Positions 51,260 through 60,100 of a stretch of DNA of 64,000 nucleotides are shown here, piece after piece; the stretch's first letter is position 1, and each line of letters opens with the position of its first letter. The notes beneath the pieces were generated by a model that searched no databases, was not told the origin of the DNA, and saw only the letters and a program-made list of their open reading frames with translations. The position numbers and the translations under genes are program-made. The DNA is from Ruminococcus flavefaciens ATCC 19208 (GTDB lineage: Bacteria > Bacillota > Clostridia > Oscillospirales > Ruminococcaceae). The stretch is taken from positions 45,649-109,648 of the forward strand of contig NZ_KI912494.1 of NCBI RefSeq assembly GCF_000518765.1. Direction: 5' to 3'.

Positions 51260-53185
51260 TTAGTTTTCTTCGAGCTGAGTTGCAGCACCGATAAATACAG
51301 GAACGTTGTTCTTGTCAACGATCATGTATACGAAAGGTCTGTTGAGGTCGATATGTATTATCCTCTTAGGCTCAAAAGCAGTTGCCTTCATCATCAATAC
51401 AGCTGTAACAGCAGCAGCCTTTGTACCCTTTTCTGTTACTTCTATCTTTGTCTTGTGGAGAACATCGCCTATATAAAGAGGATCTGCGCCTTCAACTGTA
51501 AGATCGTTTATCTTTGAGAAGTCAGCAAGCTTATCGTCAAAAGCGTCTCTCATACCAATATCAATGAGAATGTCCTTGAGCTTTTTGCTGTAATTGTACT
51601 TGAACTTTGGCATTGTAACATGAAGCTCAACTGAACTCGGATCTTCGCACTCCTTCAGGTCTTCCATAAGCTTTTCAGCATCGAGATCGTTTACATAGTC
51701 AACGATATTCTTTTCTCTCGGAAGAATACCTACGAAGCTGTACTGTCCGCCCTTGTATGGCTTCTTGAAAGCGTCTGCATCGCCGAGGTCGAAATATTCG
51801 CTTTCTTCGCTGGACATTTTTATTATGTCGTGCTCAACGCCGCCCAGATCAGTGAACTTTCCATCATAGGATTCACCGAAAGGATTCTGCCACTCAGCTT
51901 CAAAGTAAAGTGTATTAATGAGCATCATCATTGCTGTCTCTTTATCTGTAGGGTTAAGATCACCCTTTTTAAGAAGAGTTGGTATCATGCCCTTTGTATT
52001 TTCGCTTACCCAGCTGTTTACATCATTGACTGTAGTATCGTCAAATTTTGACTTATATACCTCAGAATTGTAATATTTCTTGTTCTTTTCAAGGAACTCG
52101 TCCAGAACCTTGAATGTAGGATCATCTCTGAACCATATAGAATTGGCAACAAGGAGCTTCTGTTTCTGCTCATCAGGAAGATTTGCAACATAGTAAGCCA
52201 TATACTCGTTGAGTTCATCGAGAGTCATACCGTTACCGAGTACGGCTTCCATCTGTTCCAATGTCTTTTTGTCAGCACCGTTTGCAGTCATGGCAAGGGC
52301 AGATGATATGGAGAGAGGTGAGATAAGGAGATTTTCCTCGCCTTCCTTAGTAGGATCAAAAGCTTTTTTGAGAATATCAACGCCGAACTTCATCTCTGCC
52401 TTTGCAAATGTCTCGTCAGTGACCTTACCCTCAGATGCCTTTATGTCCACCTGATCGGTAAGACGTACACTGCCGACCATAGGAGCACCGTAGAACTTGT
52501 CTATCTTTCCGAGTATATAATCGGATACCAGCTGGAGGTCGGCTTCGTCAACCACATCGTTCTGGTCTATGTCCGCATTGAGGAAAAGATCATTTGAAAG
52601 CGGGGATTTTTCGGGATCGCTTATGTACTTTCTGTAGCCGATAAGATCAAATGAGTCGATCACTCCGTCATCGTTGATATCGCCGTAATAGTAGATACCG
52701 GGAGCTTTTACCTGAGTGATATCATTTACCCAATATCTGCTGCCGTTGTTTCTTTCGTTACTTTCATCATCTGTAAGGCGCAGCTCGGGATAGTCTTCAC
52801 TTGATGTGAATTTGATCGTAGCTACAGTTCCGGGAGTAAGCTTATCGAGCATAGCCCTGTTTGAGTCTGACAGCTCACCAAAAACAGGATTTATTCCAAA
52901 CTCAAGTACACTGGAATATGACCATGTTGAATAGTATCCGTTTGTTTTGGGGACGACTTTAAAATTTGCAGGTTCATCGTATTCTACGCTATAAATATAA
53001 ACATCTTTGAGTTCATATTCGTATTTATCCATTCCTTCGCGCAGGTCGGATCTGTAATCATCTTCGGCAGAAGCCGAGAGTGCAGGATAAACTCCTTTCG
53101 GAGAAATGCCGCCTACAGCTCCGAGAGTCAGTGCAAAACTCAGGATACCTGCGGTAACTTTAGTTATTTTTTTCATGGTTTCCAT
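51260..53185 (-). CDS. Secreted serpin with internal dockerin
   Basis: A 641-residue exported protein: signal peptide about 1-40, an N-terminal domain about 45-160, a dockerin at about 166-232 (GDINDDGVIDSFDLIGYRKY, then ADIDQNDVVDEADLQLVSDY), and a serpin fold about 255-641 (NLLISPLSISSALAMTANGA, LINTLYFEAEWQNPF, NRPFVYMIVDKNNVPVFIG). The reactive loop begins EVTEKGTKAAAVTAVLMMK, a hinge rich in small residues as in inhibitory serpins; P1 is predicted near Ala in MMKATAF. Dockerin serpins are thought to protect cellulosomes from proteases, as in Clostridium thermocellum. The dockerin is internal rather than terminal. Confidence 0.92.
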   Translation of the reverse strand: METMKKITKVTAGILSFALTLGAVGGISPKGVYPALSASAEDDYRSDLREGMDKYEYELKDVYIYSVEYDEPANFKVVPKTNGYYSTWSYSSVLEFGINPVFGELSDSNRAMLDKLTPGTVATIKFTSSEDYPELRLTDDESNERNNGSRYWVNDITQVKAPGIYYYGDINDDGVIDSFDLIGYRKYISDPEKSPLSNDLFLNADIDQNDVVDEADLQLVSDYILGKIDKFYGAPMVGSVRLTDQVDIKASEGKVTDETFAKAEMKFGVDILKKAFDPTKEGEENLLISPLSISSALAMTANGADKKTLEQMEAVLGNGMTLDELNEYMAYYVANLPDEQKQKLLVANSIWFRDDPTFKVLDEFLEKNKKYYNSEVYKSKFDDTTVNDVNSWVSENTKGMIPTLLKKGDLNPTDKETAMMMLINTLYFEAEWQNPFGESYDGKFTDLGGVEHDIIKMSSEESEYFDLGDADAFKKPYKGGQYSFVGILPREKNIVDYVNDLDAEKLMEDLKECEDPSSVELHVTMPKFKYNYSKKLKDILIDIGMRDAFDDKLADFSKINDLTVEGADPLYIGDVLHKTKIEVTEKGTKAAAVTAVLMMKATAFEPKRIIHIDLNRPFVYMIVDKNNVPVFIGAATQLEEN

Positions 53186-53218
53186 AGTGAATTACCCCTT
53201 TCATAATTTGATCATTTT

Positions 53219-53269
53219 ATGGAACAGTTTCCATATTACCAGTATAACATTACGTATTTCCCATGTCAA
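53219..53269 (-). promoter_or_regulatory. Serpin promoter with inverted repeat
   Basis: On the minus strand TTGACA (53264-53269), 17 nt, TATACT (53241-53246). Just downstream lies an inverted repeat with arms ATGGAA and TTCCAT separated by 4 nt (53219-53234), a candidate operator. The rest of the 53186-53594 gap holds the terminator at 53539 and A/T-rich sequence without a gene. Confidence 0.65.
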
Positions 53270-53538
53270 CGAAAAATCTGTATTTTCTACACAAAATAGG
53301 CAAAAAAAGCATATTGTACCCGGCGATTGAACATTATGCCGAAATTAATCAGTGAACCAATTCTGCGTTCACTGTCATTGTGCACAAGTGAGCTTTTAGT
53401 TATTTGTGCATATATACAAAGGATCGTGAATGAAAAACTATCTTACAATATTAGACGTATGAAAATTTGAAAACTCTCAGAAAATAATTCAGAGAAGCTG
53501 AATTATGATTTATATTGAGTAAAAAACATAATAAATAT

Positions 53539-53566
53539 GCCCCGAGACTTTATGCCCCGGGGCTGA
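53539..53566 (-). terminator. Hairpin after the diguanylate cyclase gene
   Basis: AGCCCCGGGGC and GTCTCGGGGC pair imperfectly downstream of the stop at 53595; the T run begins only about 12 nt later. Confidence 0.5.
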
Positions 53567-53594
53567 TCTTCTATATTGGTATAACAGTTATTTT

Positions 53595-54896
53595 TTACAT
53601 TACCTTTACGCAGTTTCTGCCTGAGGATTTTGCTTCGTATACCGCTTTGTCCATACGCTCGAATGCATAATCGAGTTCGTCATCGGCTTTAACATGAGTA
53701 AGACCGATACTGCAAGTAATATGTCCTATACTTTCAAAAACTTCAGAGGCGACCTGTGTTCTGATCCTTTCAGCCAGAGAGAGACTTTTTATCTCATCTG
53801 CATCATAGAGTACAACAACGAATTCCTCACCGCCCCAGCGGCCTAATACTGCATTATGATCTTGGATGCAGTCAGAGATCGTTTCTACAAAATGTACAAG
53901 AGTTGCATCGCCTACGGAGTGTCCGAAGGCATCGTTTACACTCTTGAAGAAATCAATATCTATCATCATTAAAGATACTTTTTCATTGCTTTTCTTTGTG
54001 CTCTCTATGGCGTTGCGCATCTCTGTTTCTATACGTCCGTGGTTGAATACGGAAGTCAGAGTGTCCTTTGAAGCAAGCTCTTCATATTTTTTCAGTGTGG
54101 ACATAAGCTCGACTGTATTGTCATGTATATCCTGAACCATGAATACAAATCTGAAATCCTCGTCATTGTTGGTTTCGGCACGGGAGAAAATAAGCTTTAC
54201 CCATATGTACTTTCCTTCAAGATTCATCATAAGACAGTCATATGAGGAGGTCTTGCCGGGAGCAAGATTCTCCTTGAGGTATTCCGGTGAAGTCCTTTGA
54301 AGGAACAGAGCCTGATCGTCCGGCCATATCATATTTACTATCATCATGCGCCACTCTGAATATTTAAGCTGCTGATTCATAACTTCGTCTGATATTTCAG
54401 TGACACTGATGCTGTTTGTGGTATCCTGTACTATATCTACATACATTGAGAAAAGATATGTATTCTGAATTGATTTTACTTTATTGTTTGTAAGTGTTTC
54501 GTCAACGTACTGACTTCCGTCAAGTTCGTTAAGGACAAAGATATATATGTCTTCCTGAGCTGTGGGATATATCGTCATCTGGACAACATGAGGCACACCG
54601 TGACATTCGATATTTATTCTTTTGCTGTATTTGCCGATGAATTTTCCGGATGTAGGGATAAAGACTTGGTAATCTTCAACAACACCTGTTGAGCTGTTGT
54701 TAAAGTGATACCATAGTTTGGCAATAAGGTCCTTATACAGTCCTCGTTCTTCTATGAAATCAACGAACACGCCTTTTCGGATGATGGTCTTGTATCTATC
54801 ATTTTTTCCGTCGACTACAATGACAGAGTCAACTTCCTCAGTCACAAAAGCAACTACATTTTCAAGAGTACAGTTTTCAAAATCTATAGTCCCCAC
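53595..54896 (-). CDS. Diguanylate cyclase (GGDEF) with PAS-like sensor
   Basis: A 433-residue cytoplasmic protein. The C-terminal GGDEF domain (about 275-433) is intact: MMIDIDFFKSVNDAFGHSVGD for metal and nucleotide, active site GRWGGEEFVVVL. The N-terminal about 250 residues contain two PAS-like parts (near 25-120 and 150-255) without a membrane span. It should make cyclic di-GMP. The inhibitory RxxD site that normally lies upstream of the GGEEF loop is absent (DHNA there), so product inhibition is unlikely. The GTG start is supported by GGGGGA 8 nt upstream. Single gene. Confidence 0.9.
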   Translation of the reverse strand: MGTIDFENCTLENVVAFVTEEVDSVIVVDGKNDRYKTIIRKGVFVDFIEERGLYKDLIAKLWYHFNNSSTGVVEDYQVFIPTSGKFIGKYSKRINIECHGVPHVVQMTIYPTAQEDIYIFVLNELDGSQYVDETLTNNKVKSIQNTYLFSMYVDIVQDTTNSISVTEISDEVMNQQLKYSEWRMMIVNMIWPDDQALFLQRTSPEYLKENLAPGKTSSYDCLMMNLEGKYIWVKLIFSRAETNNDEDFRFVFMVQDIHDNTVELMSTLKKYEELASKDTLTSVFNHGRIETEMRNAIESTKKSNEKVSLMMIDIDFFKSVNDAFGHSVGDATLVHFVETISDCIQDHNAVLGRWGGEEFVVVLYDADEIKSLSLAERIRTQVASEVFESIGHITCSIGLTHVKADDELDYAFERMDKAVYEAKSSGRNCVKVM

Positions 54897-55257
54897 AATG
54901 AGTCCCCCTAAGATGAAAATTTATTCAGGGATAACATAAAAACCCTGTATTGGTTAACAGATCAATCTTGAAAAAGAATCATATTATCGATTCTATATAT
55001 AGCATCATAATTATATAATATCACATAATTGCAAAGAATTTGATAACATTTTGTGAATTAACAAGGATAATGAAGCAATTTGTAGTATTGTACAATGCAA
55101 CGGGCTATAATCTGGTGAAAATGCTGTAAACGATGCGGCTGTTCAAGTGGATAAATCCGGATTTTTACAGCTAAAAATGCTTATTTTACCGCAATAATTA
55201 AATTGACACATTTACAATATTCGTGCTATAATCAGAAAAAAAGAAAAGAGTGAAAAC
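54897..55257. other. Divergent A/T-rich intergenic region
   Basis: Holds the promoter of the gene at 55258 (TTGACA 55203-55208, 18 nt, TATAAT 55227-55232). The segment 55170-55200 (TTATTTTACCGCAATAATTA) resembles the CCGCAATAA core of the xylanase upstream repeats, but once only. Nothing else recognised; no clear promoter for the cyclase. Confidence 0.55.
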
Positions 55258-55908
55258 ATGAAAAGAAGAATTATCATGTCAGTGCTTGGTGTGCTGGCAG
55301 GAGCTGTGAGTGTTGCCATATTCAAGATGGCTGCATTCGGAGTTGACCCATTTCAGTCCTTTATGAGCGGTATAAGCAAGCTTGTACCTATAAGCTTCGG
55401 TACGCTTTATGTCATCGTGAATGTTGTACTGCTGGCGTTCAGTCTTGGATTTGACAGGCATTATATCGGTATAGCAACGTTCATAAATCTTTTTCTGCTT
55501 GGCTATGTTACGGAGTATTCCTACAAGCTGTTAAGATGGCTGATACCTGAACCTGCGATGCCACTGAGGATAGTATTCCTTATTATTGGCATAGTGATAA
55601 TATGCATCGGTTCGTCGCTGTATATCACTGCCGATCTCGGTGTTTCCACCTATGATGCGGTAGCGCTCATCATGGCAAATAAGTGGAAGATAGGGCAGTT
55701 CAAGTTCATACGTGTATGTACCGATCTGTGCTGTGTTGTGTTCGGAGTCGTTATGTTCATGGCGGGCGGCGGTCATCTGAGGGAGATACCTGCAGTAGCA
55801 GGCATGGGAACTATAATCACGGCATTCTTTATGGGACCTTTGATAGAGTTCTTCACGGTTCATATTGCAAGAAAAATACTTAATGACAATATAACCAAAA
55901 AGGCATGA
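55258..55908 (+). CDS. YczE/YitT-like integral membrane protein
   Basis: A 216-residue protein with five to six hydrophobic helices and the family pattern: MAAFGVDPFQSFMSGISK, then ITADLGVSTYDAVALIMANK. These two internal repeats, G-(V)-x-P/T-Y/F, mark the YczE/YyaS/YitT family, whose transported substrate is unknown. It is monocistronic with its own promoter; the ribosome site AAGAG is weak. Confidence 0.82.
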   Translation: MKRRIIMSVLGVLAGAVSVAIFKMAAFGVDPFQSFMSGISKLVPISFGTLYVIVNVVLLAFSLGFDRHYIGIATFINLFLLGYVTEYSYKLLRWLIPEPAMPLRIVFLIIGIVIICIGSSLYITADLGVSTYDAVALIMANKWKIGQFKFIRVCTDLCCVVFGVVMFMAGGGHLREIPAVAGMGTIITAFFMGPLIEFFTVHIARKILNDNITKKA

Positions 55909-55984
55909 AAATAGTACGCAAGCTGCTTTTTCAGCATTTACAATGAATTTCGTTTATATTCCTCTTTATGCACATAATAAACTA

Positions 55985-56013
55985 TTGACATATACATTTG
56001 TTTCGGTTATAAT
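55985..56013 (+). promoter_or_regulatory. Sigma-A promoter of the Fic module
   Basis: TTGACA (55985-55990), 17 nt, TATAAT (56008-56013), 22 nt before the antitoxin ATG. Confidence 0.8.
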
Positions 56014-56035
56014 GTGTAGGTAAGGAGCTGATAAA

Positions 56036-56209
56036 ATGCACAGTATTTCAACTGAAAAGGCGATCAAAAATCAGGTCGCTTCTGCTAAAATGGAAGGACT
56101 GGGCTTCAGCAAGGAAGCTATCAAGCTTATAAAGGAGTATGCTGACAACAGGATCACCCATGATAAGCTTATAAAAATAGTCGCACAGAAGTGCGCTGCA
56201 AAGTCATAA
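56036..56209 (+). CDS. VbhA-like antitoxin of a Fic module
   Basis: A 57-residue protein: MHSISTEKAIKNQVASAKME, continuing GLGFSKEAIKLIKEYADNRI. It carries Ser16-Ala-Lys-Met-Glu20-Gly21, which fits the Fic-inhibitory SxxxEG motif whose Glu blocks the ATP site in class I Fic systems (VbhA). TAAGGAG precedes the ATG by about 7 nt. Its stop codon overlaps the start of the fic gene (TAATG), so antitoxin is made first and the two are coupled. Confidence 0.8.
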   Translation: MHSISTEKAIKNQVASAKMEGLGFSKEAIKLIKEYADNRITHDKLIKIVAQKCAAKS

Positions 56210-56802
56210 TGGCTGTATACAGCATTGAAGGTTGTCAGGACAGCTGCTATCCCGATACGACGGTCCTGATCAATAAGCTGGATATAAGAGATCAGGAGCT
56301 TTTGTATGAAGCGGAGTCCATAATCGTCACATCTTGTTCTGTCAAGGCAGAAAAAGAATTGTTGTTCAAGGATGTGGATTTTGAGTTCTATAAAGGTATC
56401 CATAGGCTTATTTTTGGCGATCTGTACGATTGGGCAGGAACTGTCCGTACTATAAATATCTCAAAGAAGGGGACTGTTTTCTGCGATCATACCGAGCTTG
56501 AAAGGCTGGGAAGGCTGAGATTTGAACGCTTGAAGGCTCAGGATTTCTTTTGCGGTATGGAGTATGAAGAATTTGTTTCAAGTGTAGCCGAATTGTATCA
56601 TGAGCTTAATATGCTCCATCCATTCCGTGAGGGAAACGGACGTACATTAAGGTTGTTTGTAGCTTTGCTTGTCAGAAATGCAGAGTATGATATTGATTTT
56701 GCGCTTTGTGATGCAGATATGCTTGCAATTGCGACCATAAAGGCGGCTCAGGGTGATGTTTCAATGCTTAGAGCGGTTTTTGCTGATATAATCAAAAAAT
56801 GA
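56209..56802 (+). CDS. Fic-domain AMP transferase (toxin)
   Basis: A 197-residue Fic protein with the complete active motif HPFREGNGR at 137-145 (catalytic His137), the conserved ELNMLHPF lead-in and the flap region LYDWAGTVRTINISKKGTVF. Fic proteins transfer AMP from ATP to Ser, Thr or Tyr; stand-alone toxins of this size often target DNA gyrase and topoisomerase IV. There is no internal inhibitory helix, consistent with the separate antitoxin just upstream. Confidence 0.92.
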   Translation: MAVYSIEGCQDSCYPDTTVLINKLDIRDQELLYEAESIIVTSCSVKAEKELLFKDVDFEFYKGIHRLIFGDLYDWAGTVRTINISKKGTVFCDHTELERLGRLRFERLKAQDFFCGMEYEEFVSSVAELYHELNMLHPFREGNGRTLRLFVALLVRNAEYDIDFALCDADMLAIATIKAAQGDVSMLRAVFADIIKK

Positions 56803-56803
56803 T

Positions 56804-56850
56804 ATCCCACAGGTCGGAACAAAAAAGGTTCTGATGTGTGGGATTTTTTT
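56804..56850 (+). terminator. Intrinsic terminator of the Fic module
   Basis: ATCCCACA (56804-56811) and TGTGGGAT (56837-56844), inner GAAC/GTTC pairing, followed by seven T. The stem begins one base after the fic stop. Confidence 0.75.
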
Positions 56851-57113
56851 GCTTTATGTTATACGGCAAGAAAATTGCTTTTTTATGGGGGTATATGCTT
56901 ATACATATACCTTTCGCAATATGAGGTCGATTGAACTTCTGGACTGATGCTTTTTACGGTTTTAAAGCCAAAAATACTATTTTGCAAATCGCAATTTTTG
57001 GTCAGATAAATTCAAATAAACTAAAAAGTTTATTGACAAATTGTATATTTTGCCTTATAATATATATTTGGTATATAATACCAAATAGTTATGTCAAGGA
57101 GGAATGTTGAAAA
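56851..57113 (+). promoter_or_regulatory. Upstream region of the giant LRR gene: promoter and three palindromes
   Basis: TTGACA (57033-57038), 17 nt, TATAAT (57056-57061). Directly after it lies a perfect inverted repeat ATTTGGTAT / ATACCAAAT (57066-57086). Two more lie upstream: GGTATATG / CATATACC (56890-56911) and CCAAAAAT / ATTTTTGG (56968-57001). No gene. The short frame from ATG at 57104 ends after five codons and is not the start. Confidence 0.65.
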
Positions 57114-60100
57114 ATGCTTAGAAACCGACTAATAGCAGGTGTGCTGAGTGCAGTAATGTGTACCTCGGCTGTCCTGCCGAATCAGGCATTCAACAATGCC
57201 GGTCGAGAAGCAAATGCAGCCACGACGAAGGAAAAACCTATCTCAGGCGATTTTGACATTAAGTCAACCAATTCGCTTGGAAACCTTTTAAAACAAGCGG
57301 CTGCAAAAGATGAAGCACAGAATCCGCTCGCTGAAAAAGCTTGTAATTCTCAGTTCCAGATCACAGCTCTGGAATTTGACAGCGAAACAGGAACAGTACG
57401 TGTATCATCTCCCCAGCATACGGAAGCAAAGATCGTGGTTTCATTCATCAATGATGAAACTTCGGAAAATGTCCTCAGTGTTGAGACCACTGTTGAAGCA
57501 GGCGAGCTTGTCAACAGCGAACTCAAGATTGATGCATCCAAGCTTCCGCAGTATTACATTGTAAAGGCTCAGCTTTTTGATGCGCTGAACCGTCCCGTTG
57601 GAACTTCGTATACTCTTAGCAGATATACAAAGGAGATCCAGGAGATTATTGCGACAGATATAAACGATTTTGATGAGGAACAGGTAGTTAATCTTGATGA
57701 AGATGATACAACTAATTTCCTCGTTCTCAACGATGACACAGTCAAGGCGGAAAGCTCGGAGGAACAGAATACACTTGTTTCTGCCGACTATGACAACAAT
57801 GTTTTCGTATTTGAAAATGCAGATGAGACGGTCGCTTCACTTCAGGAGGGAGAGTTGTTCTTCATTCAGCCTGATGACGACAATATCATTGCAGTAAATG
57901 TTGAAAACGTCGAAAAAGACGGTGATAAAGTAACTGTATCAGGTAACGATGAAGATATCGAAGACGCTTTCGAGTTCATCAAGATTGAAGGCAACGGTGA
58001 GCTTTCAAAGGCTAAGATTGATACTTCGACTGCTGATGAAGGAGTATCATTCCCTAATGTTGATGAAAACGGTGACGTTGTTATTAATGAGGACGGTTCA
58101 TTTGATTTTGAGTATGAAGAACCAAGAAATGAAGCTAAATATGATGTTAAAATAAGCAAAACTTTCAGTCTTGATTCTATACTTGATCCACAAACCGGAG
58201 ATACACGGCCAAATGATCCGTATTACGACGGAAGTGTAAAGCGAGCTGACAAAACTTCCGGTTCGCTTACTATCTCTCTTAACTTCAATTTTTATAAGAA
58301 GTTCACAACAACAAATATTGAAGTTACGGTAAAGATCACTCCTACATTAACAATTACCGACGGATTCTCTGGAAGCGGTTTTTATGAGTCTTCGTCTGCA
58401 AGAAACAGATCGCTTTCGGCATCAATTGCTACAATCCTGATCCCGCTTTCTGTTCCGGGTACTGTTGTAGAAGTTAATCCCCGCGTTTTTGTTGAATTCT
58501 CGGGAAAAATTACATTAACAATTAAATGGGACAATATATTTGGTTATATCAATAAAAATGGTAAAGTTGAAAAGCCGGTTCAGCTTTTTAATGAGAAAAA
58601 CATAGATGCAAGCCTGAAAATCACAGGCGAAGTATATGCAGGTCTTGAATTACAAATATATTTTGAAGTTGTAAGCAAGCATATCGCGGCTATCGGCATT
58701 GATGCGAAAGCCGGACTACGTGTCCGAGCAGAGGCAGATCTTGGCAAAATATATGAACAATATGAGAAGAACATGAATGAACCGCCTGATAAGGTTATAG
58801 AGAGCGGTGAAGGTGATTGGTATCATGCCTGCAAATTCTGTATCAAAGCTTCAACAGATTTTGTCGTAAAGGTAAATCTTGATCTTTGTGTATTAAGAAA
58901 GAAGAATACCATTAATCTTCTCGAATTATCAATAAACCTTCCATTCTTAAATCTGTATTTCTCTTCTGAAAACGGTTTTGGAATAGGCGAATGTGATTAT
59001 AACAGATTCAGGGCAACATTCAATGTTATAAGCAGTTCAGACGGAGGGTATATACCGGGAGCTGTAGTCAAGCTTGACGACAAGGAGAAGACTATCGGCG
59101 GAAGCGGTAATGCTACATTCTATTGTCTGCCCGGTACGTACAGTTACTCTGTAACACATAACGGTAAAAATCTTGGCAGCGGTCAGATAGTAATAAAAAA
59201 CAGTCCGATAGATAAAACTATCGAAGCTGATGTTAAACTGGACGATAAGGGCAATCCTGACGGTTATGTACCCGGTATTAAACATCCTGATGTAACCGGA
59301 GCTCCTGTTACAAAGGCTACAACAACAAAGAGAGTTATTGTTACAGGTACGCTTCCTGCACTTTCCTCAGATAAGGATGAGGTAATTGCCGAGACAGGTT
59401 CTCTTGGTGAACATATTTCATATATGCTCTATCCTGACGGATATCTTTATGCCTGCGGATACGGCGATATGTATGATTTCGGCTCATCACCGTTCAGAGA
59501 TCCTTCCATCATTAAATATGTAGTTATCGAAAACACAGGTGACGAAGAAGATGGCGGCATAATAACAAGCATAGGCAACAATGTGTTTGTAAACTGCAGC
59601 AATATGGAGTCTGTCAACCTGCCGCAGTCGATCAAGCGCATCGGCAAGAATGCTTTTAAAAACTGTTCTTCATTCTCTACTGTATCATATGACGTATATG
59701 ATTACGTACAGGAAAAAATGGTAGAAATAAGATATCCGGAAGGCAAGCTTGTAATGCCTGAGGCTGTTACAGCTATCGAAGATGCTGCTTTCTGTAACTG
59801 TACTTTATTTAATGATATCGTTATCCCGAAGACAGTTCCTGAGATCGGTTCATATGCATTTTCGGGCACAAGCATAACAGAGATCGAAGTTCCTGATACA
59901 GTAAAGAAGATCGGTGATTATGTATTCAGTGATTGTACTTCACTTAAAAAAGCTGTTATCAAAAACTGTGCAGATGGTATGGGCAATCATATCTTCAGCG
60001 GCTGTGCAGCTATCGAAGATATCACTATCCCTTACATGGGACATTCTCTTGCAGCAGCTAATGAGGACGGAAGCACACAGCAGTTCTCGGATTTCTTCCT

